This document shows positions 11,001 through 19,214 of a DNA stretch of 64,000 bases, piece after piece (the first letter of the stretch is position 1; every line of letters begins with the position of its first letter). A program made the translations under genes and the position numbers. This DNA is from JAFNAG01 sp963824985 (lineage in GTDB: Bacteria; Acidobacteriota; UBA6911), in assembly GCA_963824985.1 (NCBI GenBank), contig CAWGRQ010000002.1, forward strand, positions 103,655 to 167,654, written 5' to 3'. The notes below the pieces were generated by a model. It was not told where the DNA came from. It searched no databases and saw only the letters and a list, made by a program, of their open reading frames with translations.

Positions 11001-11430
11001 ACGACGGTCGAGATGATCAACCGCGTCGGAAATCATCCGCAAACAGATCGAGGACCTGCTCAAAGCCAATCAAGGCAAGGCCGAACTCGAAAAGCCGCTG
11101 ACGGAGTTCGACAAGAAGGTCCTGGATGTCGAGCTGCTGATGCTGTCGCGCACCGAACTGCACAGCGACGACAAGTGGTATGTCGAGGCGTACAAGATCT
11201 ACCTGAATCTGCTGTGGCAGTACGGCGAGGTCGGCTTCGGCGCCGGCGACGTGGCCGGCGGCGCGGAGTACCGGCCGACCGACGCCTCCGTCGCCGTGCT
11301 CGAAATGCTCGAGAAGGAAATCGCGACCGCAAACGCACGGATTCACCAGGATCGTCGAAACGGAGTTGCCGGCATTCAACAAAGCCATGGCGGGAAAACT
11401 CGCCGGCGATCAAGGACAGGTAAATCGACT
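8098..11430 (+). pseudogene. Secreted VPS10/BNR-repeat (sortilin-like) protein, many frameshifts
   Basis: The start ATG at 8098 follows an AAGGAGAT site and encodes a signal peptide (GLSALAALLLAGILPVLG). Across at least ten frame changes the translation keeps reading as one protein of about 1,100 residues with BNR/Asp-box repeats, for example STDAGATWKNMG, TTDGGATWQRVLF, SNAGQTWSV and TTDFGQTWKK. This matches the VPS10-domain/BNR-like proteins abundant in Acidobacteriota. The shifts can often be explained by one extra G or C, for example near 8510, 8633, 8970, 9050 and 9127, where removing one base restores the expected Asp-box or neighbouring text. A Gly/Arg-rich stretch near 9480-9550 resembles that in the broken S9 peptidase. 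The C-terminus near 11423-11430 is uncertain because the last shift falls close to it. Confidence 0.75.
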
Positions 11431-11454
11431 TGCAGCATGGGTTGGGTCCAGACC

Positions 11455-11904
11455 TTAACGCCGCGGCTGGTCGAAACGCACAACGGGGATATCCAGCGCC
11501 GCCGCGGCGTCAGCCATGATGCGGTCGGCCGTGGCCAGCGCTTCAGCCTGGATTTGTTTCGCAATGGCAAGGTGAAAAGCATCCAGGGTCCTGAGGGGGA
11601 CAGCCGGCAACATGGATAATAGGTTTAAAGCGCTGGCCGCAATCCCTTCGAATAGCGGATGACTGATGAGGATTCCCTGGCGGATTTCTTCCTGGAAGGT
11701 CGCAAAAACCGTGAGCTCGGTGTTGGTATCGATATGGCCTTCCCTCCGGCGGCGGCCGAGCAGACACCGCATTTCCACGACGGTCAGATCGCTGATGTCC
11801 ACTGGTCCTTGGGCTTGAATATAGGCTTCCACCTCCTCGGATTGGGCCTCGTTAAGATACCATTTGGCCAGCGCACTGGTGTCGAAATATATGGCTTCTC
11901 TCAC
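11455..11904 (-). CDS. vapC: PIN-domain ribonuclease toxin, VapC family
   Basis: This 149-residue toxin is predicted to cleave RNA (in characterised VapCs, tRNA or rRNA) with Mg2+ held by four acidic residues. The expected residues are visible: Asp8 in YFDTSALAKWYL, Glu44 in VVEMRC, Asp108 in LRTLDAFHLA and Asp127 in ATADRIMADA. Length and order are typical of the family. The start overlaps the stop of the upstream antitoxin gene by 4 bp, the classic vapBC arrangement, so the two are translationally coupled. The gene converges on the broken BNR gene, ending 25 bases from it. Confidence 0.93.
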   Translation of the reverse strand: MREAIYFDTSALAKWYLNEAQSEEVEAYIQAQGPVDISDLTVVEMRCLLGRRRREGHIDTNTELTVFATFQEEIRQGILISHPLFEGIAASALNLLSMLPAVPLRTLDAFHLAIAKQIQAEALATADRIMADAAAALDIPVVRFDQPRR

Positions 11905-12128
11905 CGCCGGTCCCGGTCCTCCCTGATCATTTGCTCGCTGCTCTTGCGCATGCGCGGCATGTTCCGCCGCAAGCCGGCGTGCGATGGCATCGGCCTCTTT
12001 CGTCCGATCGGGATCACTCGAGCTATTTCCTCGCCGCGCCGGGTGATAGTCAGTTCGCCTTCCTGGGCCAGCAGGTCGTCCAGATTTCCGAGGGATTGTC
12101 GGGCTTCCCTGATATTGAGTTTTTTCAA
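11901..12128 (-). CDS. vapB: Phd/YefM-type antitoxin (VapB role), TTG start
   Basis: This 75-residue antitoxin carries a Phd/YefM-like DNA-binding start (KKLNIREARQSLGNLDDLL) and the strand LTITRRGEEIARVIP. A basic tail (RRNMPRMRKSSEQMIREDR) probably wraps the toxin. I choose the TTG at 12128 because GGGAGG lies five bases upstream of it and LKKLNIREA is where family members begin. A GTG at 12182 would add 18 residues but would place the operator palindrome (12153-12184) inside the coding sequence and has no ribosome site. The product should neutralise VapC and repress the operon by binding that palindrome. Confidence 0.85.
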   Translation of the reverse strand: MKKLNIREARQSLGNLDDLLAQEGELTITRRGEEIARVIPIGRKRPMPSHAGLRRNMPRMRKSSEQMIREDRDRR

Positions 12129-12152
12129 AGCTCCCTCCCAGGGATCGTGAGT

Positions 12153-12184
12153 ATGTGACACAATGAGTGTATCATGTGTCACAT
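12153..12184. promoter_or_regulatory. Probable VapB/VapBC operator palindrome
   Basis: ATGTGACAC at 12153-12161 is mirrored exactly by GTGTCACAT at 12176-12184. Inner bases ATGA and TCAT extend the symmetry with a one-base bulge. It sits 25 bases upstream of the TTG start of the antitoxin, where toxin-antitoxin operators are normally found. Autoregulation is inference from family behaviour. Confidence 0.7.
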
Positions 12185-12233
12185 GTAATGTAAACCGGGT
12201 GAACGGCGGCGGCTCCCGAATCCCCTACCGCAA

Positions 12234-12848
12234 TCAGAGCTCTTCGGAATTGGCCACGCGCGGGTCCCGGCCCTGAACCAGAACCGCATTCCGATGCGGA
12301 ATGATGACCAGGGCCGGCCGATTGCCGTCAGTCTCCGGGAGAGGAAAGATCCGGTGCAGCCCACCATACTTCCGGCTCAATTCGTCGTAGTCGCCGAAGT
12401 CCAGGGCGCGATTGGGGCAGGCGGCGACGCAGGACGGAGCCAGTCCCGCATCCAGAAGATCGACGCAGAAGTGGCATTTGGCGACCAGGTTCGCCGTCAG
12501 GTCGTACCGGATGGCGCCATATGGACATGCGGCCTCGCACTTGTGGCACCGGTTGCACAGGCTCTCGTCAATCAGGACGATGCCATCGGACCGCTTCCAT
12601 ATGGCTTGAGCGAAACAGGCCGGCAGGCAGGAAGGATCCATGCAGTGGTGGCATGAAACCGACAGGTTGTAGGCCGCGACCGTGGAGATCCAGGTATCCT
12701 CTTCTCTGCGCCAATCCCCGCCCGTGACCTCGTAAACGATTCTCCAGTGGATGCCGGCCGGCAAGTCATGCCGGTCCTGGCAGGCCACCTGGCAGGTCTT
12801 GCACCCCGAGCAGGCATCGGAATTGACCAGGAAAGCATATTGGGTCAC
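12234..12848 (-). CDS. DmsB-like four-cluster ferredoxin subunit (orphan)
   Basis: This 204-residue electron-transfer protein has four cysteine groups: CSGCKTCQVAC, CHHCMDPSCLPAC, CNRCHKCEAACP and CHFCVDLLDAGLAPSC with VAACP. They are laid out as in the DmsB/NrfC iron-sulfur subunits of DMSO-reductase-family molybdoenzymes, which hold four cubane clusters. The GTG start at 12848 gives the standard family length and has an upstream GGAGCGAG; the longer open frame to 12989 is not protein-like. No molybdopterin catalytic subunit (DmsA-like) or membrane anchor (DmsC-like) is adjacent on either side. It is therefore an orphan here, and its partner must be elsewhere or lost. Confidence 0.9.
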   Translation of the reverse strand: MTQYAFLVNSDACSGCKTCQVACQDRHDLPAGIHWRIVYEVTGGDWRREEDTWISTVAAYNLSVSCHHCMDPSCLPACFAQAIWKRSDGIVLIDESLCNRCHKCEAACPYGAIRYDLTANLVAKCHFCVDLLDAGLAPSCVAACPNRALDFGDYDELSRKYGGLHRIFPLPETDGNRPALVIIPHRNAVLVQGRDPRVANSEEL

Positions 12849-12990
12849 AATCACTCGCTCCGCTTCAACGGATCGCGTCCGCCCGAACCATGCGGATGCC
12901 TGATGCAAGCATGCCACACTTCCGGATATCGGGCAGCAAAAACCGGCCGCGCCACCGGCGCCGCCGGCCTTCCGTGTGAATTGGGACAAA

Positions 12991-13160
12991 AAGCAAAAAC
13001 GCCACGGATTTCACGGATTGCACAGATTCAATAAGCCTGGCGGATCTTACTCATTAAGCCTTTCACCCCCCATCGTATCCAACCCGCAGCCCCACTCCAT
13101 GATCGGGAATGTTTTCACAAATCTGTGAAATCCGTGAAATCCGTGGCGTTTTTGTTTTGA
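12991..13160. repeat. Inverted 'ACGGATTTCACGGATT' repeat pair
   Basis: The left arm at 12991-13028 (AAAAACGCCACGGATTTCAC, then GGATTGCACAGATT) is answered by an inverted arm at 13117-13160 (ATCTGTGAAATCCGTG and GTGGCGTTTTTGTTTT). The same family recurs at 21528-21622, 37619-37680 and 52543-52642. It lies within the 427-base region upstream of ileS, which contains no gene. Confidence 0.8.
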
Positions 13161-13275
13161 TTTTCCCGGGAGTGACTCTCACCTGCAATCACACCGCTGC
13201 ACGGGATTTGGGTGACTATCAACGAAATGTCATGATAAACTTTATGGTTTTTAACCTCCAGCAAGGAGAGGGCGC

Positions 13276-16200
13276 GTGTCGCACAGCAAGTTTCCGGAGA
13301 TGGAGCGGGAAATCTTCAAATTCTGGGAGAGGGAAGGATGCTTCCATCGGCTGGTGGAGAAGAACCGGGGCAAGCCCAAATGGTCGTTCCTGGACGGCCC
13401 GATTACCGCCAACAACCCCATGGGGGTTCACCACGCCTGGGGCCGGACCTACAAGGACATTTTCCAACGCTACCAGGCCATGACCGGACACGAGCTGCGC
13501 TACCAGAACGGCTTCGACTGCCAGGGGCTGTGGGTCGAGGTCGAGGTTGAAAAGGAGCTCGGCTTCAAATCCAAGCGCGACATCGAGGATTACGGGATCG
13601 CCCGCTTCGTCGAGAAATGCAAAGAGCGCGTCCTGAAATATGCTGCCACCCAGACGAACCAGTCCAAACGCCTCGGGTACTGGATGGATTGGGACAACTC
13701 CTATTACACGATGTCGGATGACAACAATTACACGATTTGGGCCTTCCTGAAAAAATGCCACGAGCGCGGTTTTGTGTACCACGGCTGGGATTCGATGCCC
13801 TGGTGCCCGCGCTGCGGCACCGGGATTTCTCAACATGAGATTTCCAATGAAGAACGCCCGGAAGTTGTCCACACCTCTCCCACGGTGCGCTTTCCGCTGG
13901 CCGGGCGGCCCGGGGAGTACCTACTTGCCTGGACGACCACTCCCTGGACCCTGACCTCGAACGTGGCCTGTGCGGTTCATCCCGAACTGACCTACGTCAA
14001 AGTCCGTCAGGGGGACGCCGTCTACTACCTTATCAAAGAGCGGCGCGAAGCGAGCATGGAGGCGCAGGGCGCCATGGAAGTGCTCGGGGAACTGACGGGG
14101 CAGGAAATGGTGGGATGGGAGTACCAGGGCCCCTTCGACGAACTGGCGGCGCAGCGGGGAGTCCGGCACCGGGTGATTCCTTGGAAGGAAGTCAGCACTG
14201 CGGAAGGAACCGGCATCGTGCATATCGCTCCCGGTTGCGGCAAGGAAGACTACGAACTGGGCAAGGAGTTCGATCTGCCGGCCATTGCCCCCATCGATGA
14301 GTTCGGCATCATCGTCGAAGGGTTCGAGCCCTTCACGGGACAGTCGGCATCGGCAGTGACCAAGTTCATTATCCGGTCGCTCAAGGAAAAGGGGCTCCTG
14401 TACCGGACCGAAGAGTACAAGCACGCGTATCCCATTTGCTGGCGCTGCAAGACCCAGCTGCTCTTCCGCCTGGTGGATGAGTGGTACATCCGCATGGATG
14501 AGCTGCGTCACGAGATCATCGAGGTCACCAGGCAGACGCGCTGGATCCCCGAAGTCGGGCAGCAGCTCGAAATTGAATGGCTGACCAACATGCACGACTG
14601 GATGATTTCCAAGAAGCGTTACTGGGGCCTGGCACTGCCGATCTACAAATGCCAGGCGTGCGGCACCTTCGAGGTCGTCGCCAGCCGCGAAGAACTCAGG
14701 CAGCGGGCCGTTGAAGGCTGGGACCGGTTCGAAGGTCACTCGCCCCACCGCCCCTGGATTGATGCCGTCAAGATTGCCTGTTCCCGGTGCCAGGCGCCGA
14801 CGAGCCGCATTCTGGATGTGGGCAATCCCTGGCTCGACGCCGGGATCGTCCCTTACTCCACGATGCGCTATAACAGCGATCGCAGTTATTGGAACCAGTG
14901 GTTCCCGGCGCACTGGATCTCGGAGAGTTTCCCCGGACAGTTCCGCAACTGGTTCTACGCCATCTTGGCCATGAGCACGGTGATGGAGAAGCGGGCCCCC
15001 TTCGAGGTGATGTTCGGCTATCGCCTCATGAAGGACGAAAAGGGCCAGGAAATGCACAAGAGCAAGGGGAACGCCGTCGAATTCAACGAGGCGGCCGAGA
15101 AGGAGGGGGCGGATGCCATGCGCTGGCTGTTTGCCAGCCACAATCCCGATTACGACCTCTGGTTCGGGTACCACAAGATCCACGAAGCGCGGCGCCAGTT
15201 CTTAACCCTCTGGAATGTCTACGAGTTCTTTCTCACCTACGCGCGGATCGACAACTTCGATCTGGCCGCAGCGGCCGTGCCCAATGAGGAACGGCCGGAA
15301 CTGGACCGCTGGATTCTTTGTCGTCTGCAGAAACTGATCCAGGCCGCGCACCGCCATTATGCCGGTTACAGCGTGCACCTGCTGATGCGCGAGGTGATCG
15401 CCTTCATCGATGCCCTCTCACGCTGGTATCTGCGGCGCAGCCGGCGCCGCTTCTGGAAGAGCCGAAACGACGAAGACAAACTGGCGGCCTACCAGACGCT
15501 CTGGGAATGCCTGGTGAGCACGTCCCGGATTCTGGCGCCGATTATCCCGTTCGCCACGGAAAAAATGCACCAGGAACTGGTCCGGCACTACGATTCTTCG
15601 GCCCCGGTAAGTGTGCACCTCTGCGATTTCCCGCGGCCGGTCCCCGATGCGGCGGTGAACGACCAGAAACTGGTCCACGCCATGGATGCGGTGCTGGAGC
15701 TGGTGGAACAGGGGCACGCGGCCCGGAACCGGGCCGGTCTCAAAGTCCGCCAGCCGCTGGCGGAGATGCGCGTCGAGGCCTCGGAATCGGGCCTCCCCGA
15801 CCAGATGAGTCCTTTCCTGCCGCTGATCCTGGATGAGTTGAACATCAAGAGAATCACCTTCGTGCCATCGGCGGCGGACCTGCTCACCCTGTCGGTGCGC
15901 CTGGATGCCAAGACCGGAAAACCGAAATTCGGGAAACTGTTCGCGCCGTTACAGGAAGCTCTGGCGGCGTTGCCGGCGGATCAGGCCGCCCGTCAGGCAC
16001 GCGAGGCACAGGGATTGAACCTGCAGGTGGACGGCCAGGCGGTTACTCTGCTGTCCGAAGATATTGTGGTGGAGAAGCTGGCGCACAAGCCCTGGGAAAT
16101 TTCCGAAGGGAATGGGTTCCTCGTGGCCATTTCCACTCAATTGGATGAAGCCCTGGTGCGGGAAGGGTGCGTGCGCGACCTCGTCCGGCATATCCAGAAT

Positions 16201-16413
16201 CTGCGCAAGCAGACCGGACTGGACGTGGCCGATCGCATCCGCATCGAGTATGTGGCCGGGAATGAACTGGCGGCTGCGGTGGCCGCGCATGCGGACTACC
16301 TGGCCGGGGAAACTTTGGCGCTGGAGATTCAGCGCCGCGAGGGCCCCCTGGCGTCGGCGAATGCCATCGAGTTGGGCGGGGAATCCATTCACATTTTCAT
16401 TTCGAAGGTGTAG
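13276..16413 (+). CDS. ileS: Isoleucyl-tRNA synthetase, divergent clade
   Basis: This 1,045-residue class I aminoacyl-tRNA synthetase charges tRNA-Ile. The GTG start at 13276 follows AAGGAGAGGG. The signature HIGH region reads PMGVHHAWGRTYKD at residues 48-61, and the KMSKS loop appears as EMHKSKGNAVEF near residue 590. The CP1 editing insert contains WTTTPWTLTSNVACAV, and zinc-binding pairs CPRCGTG, CQACG and CSRCQ are present. The HHAW form of HIGH and the YQNGFDCQGLWVEVEVEKEL text mark a separate clade often annotated only as class I tRNA ligase. Whether it is the only IleRS of the organism cannot be judged here. It is followed after 3 bases by a YajD-like gene, so the two probably form an operon. 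Confidence 0.88.
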   Translation: MSHSKFPEMEREIFKFWEREGCFHRLVEKNRGKPKWSFLDGPITANNPMGVHHAWGRTYKDIFQRYQAMTGHELRYQNGFDCQGLWVEVEVEKELGFKSKRDIEDYGIARFVEKCKERVLKYAATQTNQSKRLGYWMDWDNSYYTMSDDNNYTIWAFLKKCHERGFVYHGWDSMPWCPRCGTGISQHEISNEERPEVVHTSPTVRFPLAGRPGEYLLAWTTTPWTLTSNVACAVHPELTYVKVRQGDAVYYLIKERREASMEAQGAMEVLGELTGQEMVGWEYQGPFDELAAQRGVRHRVIPWKEVSTAEGTGIVHIAPGCGKEDYELGKEFDLPAIAPIDEFGIIVEGFEPFTGQSASAVTKFIIRSLKEKGLLYRTEEYKHAYPICWRCKTQLLFRLVDEWYIRMDELRHEIIEVTRQTRWIPEVGQQLEIEWLTNMHDWMISKKRYWGLALPIYKCQACGTFEVVASREELRQRAVEGWDRFEGHSPHRPWIDAVKIACSRCQAPTSRILDVGNPWLDAGIVPYSTMRYNSDRSYWNQWFPAHWISESFPGQFRNWFYAILAMSTVMEKRAPFEVMFGYRLMKDEKGQEMHKSKGNAVEFNEAAEKEGADAMRWLFASHNPDYDLWFGYHKIHEARRQFLTLWNVYEFFLTYARIDNFDLAAAAVPNEERPELDRWILCRLQKLIQAAHRHYAGYSVHLLMREVIAFIDALSRWYLRRSRRRFWKSRNDEDKLAAYQTLWECLVSTSRILAPIIPFATEKMHQELVRHYDSSAPVSVHLCDFPRPVPDAAVNDQKLVHAMDAVLELVEQGHAARNRAGLKVRQPLAEMRVEASESGLPDQMSPFLPLILDELNIKRITFVPSAADLLTLSVRLDAKTGKPKFGKLFAPLQEALAALPADQAARQAREAQGLNLQVDGQAVTLLSEDIVVEKLAHKPWEISEGNGFLVAISTQLDEALVREGCVRDLVRHIQNLRKQTGLDVADRIRIEYVAGNELAAAVAAHADYLAGETLALEIQRREGPLASANAIELGGESIHIFISKV

Positions 16414-16416
16414 CCG

Positions 16417-16800
16417 ATGGCACCCGGTCATTCGTCCTCGGGAGACGACAAACGGAATCAGTTCATTGCCGAAGCGCGGCGCGAGCGAGAGCTGCGCATG
16501 CAGGGGTACCGCGAACGCGCGCTGAAGCTGTTCCCGCCAATCTGCGGGCGCTGCGGGCGCGAATTCGAGGGGAAGCGGCTTCGGGAACTCACCGTCCATC
16601 ACAAGGATCACAACCACGACAACAACCCGCCCGACGGCAGCAACTGGGAACTGCTGTGCCATTACTGCCATGATAATGAACACTCCCGCTACTCGGTGGC
16701 GGACTGGTATGAAGAGCCGGAGGCGGGCTCGAATCAAACGCCCGCGTCCACCTACAAGCCGTTTGCCGGACTCGATTCTCTCCTCAAAGACAAGAAATAA
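16417..16800 (+). CDS. YajD-like HNH nuclease-fold protein
   Basis: This 127-residue protein has a compact HNH/beta-beta-alpha-metal core: a zinc-knuckle pair in CGRCGREF, then LTVHHKDHNHDNNPPDGSNW with the catalytic histidine pair and Asn, and CHYCHDNEH supplying the second CxxC and a His. This order matches the YajD family, small HNH proteins of unsettled role. The N-terminal 40 residues are charged and helical (EARRERELRMQGYRERALKL). The C-terminal tail is low in complexity. It starts 3 bases after ileS on the same strand, so co-transcription is likely, but a functional connection is not evident. Confidence 0.85.
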   Translation: MAPGHSSSGDDKRNQFIAEARRERELRMQGYRERALKLFPPICGRCGREFEGKRLRELTVHHKDHNHDNNPPDGSNWELLCHYCHDNEHSRYSVADWYEEPEAGSNQTPASTYKPFAGLDSLLKDKK

Positions 16801-16824
16801 ATCGTTGACAGCCCGAAATGGACC

Positions 16825-16872
16825 TTATTGAGGAACAGCTCCTCATGCGCCTGGGCGCACCCGGTGACGCAT
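16825..16872. repeat. Copy of the 'GCGTCACCGGGTGCGCC' interspersed repeat
   Basis: Read on the minus strand this segment gives ATGCGTCACCGGGTGCGCC, then CAGGCGCATGAGGAGCTG. Related copies occur at 29838-29892, 30030-30080 and 41650-41700, all intergenic. It lies between the YajD-like gene and the insertion sequence. Confidence 0.7.
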
Positions 16873-16952
16873 GAAAATATTAAGCTCCCATCGCCCTTTC
16901 ACTGTGCCGCCCTTTCAGGGCTCTGGCCAGGTTGATCCCCAGTCCCCAGGGC

Positions 16953-19020
16953 TAGCCCGACTTCCGCGGGCTTCGGGGCAGAATCCTTTGTTTATGCGGG
17001 TTTAGCATTTCTTTCAGTCACTATTTCCTGCTGCCTGCCACGTTTTGACGGGCCTCATGACTTCGTTGGGGATCCGCAGAATCTCGTAGATCTTGCGCTG
17101 TACCGCATCCGGCGTGGTTCCCTTTCTCAATCTCAGCGTCGGTCCCTCCGCGGTTGGTAGGACCACGGTCACGACCTGGTGGGTGCTCAGCTGCTGGCGC
17201 AAAGTCCACCACGACGTGTGGATTCCCTCGTCCAGGAAGTACTTCTCGATCACAACCAGAAGGTGATAGGCGAGAACGCAGAGGAATATGTGCGTCTGCG
17301 CCCGATGTTTGAGGTGATGGAAGATCGGACGCTCCATGAGCGGGGTCTTCATGTCCCGGAAGGCCCGCTCCACTCTCGTAAGCAGAATATAGGTCCGCCA
17401 AATTTCGTCGTCGGTCAGATCGGTACGATCCGTCTTGAGCACGTAGCTGCCGTCGAGTTTCTCCGCAATCGCTTTCTTGTCGCCATGCAAAGTCCACGTG
17501 ACACCGTTACCGGCGGCATCGTGCTCGATCTCGTAGTAACGTGCCACGCTCGGGTAACGTTCCTTCAGCCGGCCGATCGCCTCGTGGATCTTGCCGGCCT
17601 GCTTCAGCCGCCCCTTCGCCACGCGCGCCTTTAGCTTCACCAGATCCCGGAGCAATTGCTCTTCTTTCTTCTCACGAATCGCCGCGTCTTTCTCCTCCCG
17701 CCCTTCGCTCCGGCAGAGGACGTAGACAATGCCGTTTCTGTCCCGGCGTTTGATCTGCACACGGCTCTTCTTCTGGAAAGGGTTCCGCGGCGATGGCGTC
17801 CGGATCACTTCCTCCCAACCGTCGTCGTTCTCGATCTCGTCGAGCCAGTCGTTACGCTCCGGTTGCCGCCCCGCCACAATGTAGTGCAAGCCGCGCCCCT
17901 GGATCTGCTGGAGATTCTCTTCATAGGCCATCCCGCGATCGACGATCACCGTCGCTCCAGGTTTCTTGCCCGTGCGTTTCTCCAGGGCGTCCAGCATCTC
18001 GTCGACCGTCGATCGGTCCTGCGCATTGCCATCGAAAACCTCGTGTGCCTTCGGAAAACCGTCCCGATCCAACACCAGTCCGATCACAAGCTGTTTGCAG
18101 TCCGGACGCTGGTCGCGCGAATACCCTCGCTTTGCCTGCGGATTCGCGGCAGCCTGTCCTTCAAAGTAAGTGGAGGTCAGGTCGTACAGATAGAACGTTT
18201 CGTCCAGGTTGAACAGCGTCCGCTCCCGTTCCGCCAACTCCTTCTCGATCTGTTCCCGGTTCGGGTGCAACAGGTCCAGATTCCGATACAGCGAATCCTC
18301 CGCCAGTTCCGAGAAGTCCTCCCCGACAAAGTCGCCGATCGCTGTACGCCGGATCCATTCTGGCATCGCCAGCTCCGAAAGAGGGAATATCAGCCGGTTC
18401 AATGTCATCGCTGCGCTCAAACGGCACGTACGCTCCGGCAATCCCGCCCGGCTCAGAATCCCGTCCAGATCCAGACGCTGCCACATCTGGTGCCCCACGT
18501 GCACGGACCCGGCTTCGCGCGCGTCCTCCATCTCCACCCGGTCCGCATCAATGGTGACGGTCTCCCCGCCTCGTTCGGAAACCAGCTTCGACTTGCGCTT
18601 CCGCCCGCAGCCCACGGCAGCTACGAGGGCATCGACTTTTTCGTCTCCGGGGTCAAGCGACAGCTGGCCGCCAAGCGCAGATTCGAGCTTGCGCGCCAGT
18701 GCAAGCCATTCCTCTGGAGGGGCAGGAGCCAGGTTGCCGAGCGAGCAGATGGCTCGCTGTCGCGGGCCCTTCGAGGTCAGGATTGATTCGACGAGGAGAT
18801 AGTTGGTGTAGGTTTTACCCTTGTGGGATCGGGTGGATTTGCGGATGTACATTGCACACTATGTATACCAATACAACCAATAACTGTCAAGGATAATATC
18901 GCATACTGTTAGTCACTATTTAGCTGATTCCTTAAGGCCGTGATTGAAAACAAAAAGGTTATCCCCACTGAAGACCCGAAATTGCCGGATTCTGCCCCGA
19001 AGCCCGCGGAAGTCGGGCTA
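16953..19020 (-). mobile_element. IS1634-family insertion sequence with 34-bp flanking inverted repeats
   Basis: One intact transposase gene (17014-18852) is bracketed by a perfect 34-bp inverted repeat: 16953-16986 on the left and 18987-19020 on the right, the left copy starting TAGCCCGACTTCCGCGGG. If these are the terminal repeats the element is 2,068 bp, a plausible size. However, similarity continues outward (CCCAGGGC on both sides after a 2-base difference), so the repeats could instead be host intergenic palindromes flanking a slightly shorter element. No clear target duplication was found; IS1634-type elements are known for long, variable ones. Confidence 0.7.
17014..18852 (-). CDS. 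IS1634 family DDE transposase
   Basis: This 612-residue transposase is apparently full length. The N-terminus YIRKSTRSHKGKTYTNYLL with SILTSKGPRQRAICSLGNL is characteristic of the IS1634 group of IS4-like DDE transposases. Candidate catalytic residues are the Asp in VIGLVLDRDGFPKAHEVF, the Asp in TVIVDRGMAYEENL and the Glu in LTRVERAFRDMKTPL, whose surrounding Y/R/E spacing is the IS4 signature. No frameshift or stop is present, so the element may still be active. The start at 18852 has no strong ribosome site, which is common for transposases. The nearest upstream bases (18853-18986) are AT-richer than the surroundings and probably contain its promoter. Confidence 0.93.
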   Translation of the reverse strand: MYIRKSTRSHKGKTYTNYLLVESILTSKGPRQRAICSLGNLAPAPPEEWLALARKLESALGGQLSLDPGDEKVDALVAAVGCGRKRKSKLVSERGGETVTIDADRVEMEDAREAGSVHVGHQMWQRLDLDGILSRAGLPERTCRLSAAMTLNRLIFPLSELAMPEWIRRTAIGDFVGEDFSELAEDSLYRNLDLLHPNREQIEKELAERERTLFNLDETFYLYDLTSTYFEGQAAANPQAKRGYSRDQRPDCKQLVIGLVLDRDGFPKAHEVFDGNAQDRSTVDEMLDALEKRTGKKPGATVIVDRGMAYEENLQQIQGRGLHYIVAGRQPERNDWLDEIENDDGWEEVIRTPSPRNPFQKKSRVQIKRRDRNGIVYVLCRSEGREEKDAAIREKKEEQLLRDLVKLKARVAKGRLKQAGKIHEAIGRLKERYPSVARYYEIEHDAAGNGVTWTLHGDKKAIAEKLDGSYVLKTDRTDLTDDEIWRTYILLTRVERAFRDMKTPLMERPIFHHLKHRAQTHIFLCVLAYHLLVVIEKYFLDEGIHTSWWTLRQQLSTHQVVTVVLPTAEGPTLRLRKGTTPDAVQRKIYEILRIPNEVMRPVKTWQAAGNSD

Positions 19021-19214
19021 ACGCCCTGGGCTTTGCTGCGCCACCCCTTCGGGGTTTTCCCATGGGCGAGATGCTCAGCCCTGAAGGGGCTGCCTCGAAT
19101 CCCGCCCGCCTGCGACTCTCACGGGATTTGCTCTCATCTGCCCCAACCTCCCAGTATATAATCGAATCTGGATTATAATCGCCTGTGGAAGACCTGATGG
19201 AATGGAGGCGAATC

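Noticed and set aside
12991..13160. Repeated ACGGATT units as a CRISPR array
   Set aside because: Copies are inverted rather than direct, few in number, without regular spacers or cas genes.
17017..18921. AGTCACTATTT occurs on both sides of the transposase gene and could be a target duplication
   Set aside because: The left copy lies inside the transposase coding sequence at its stop codon, so it cannot be flanking target DNA.
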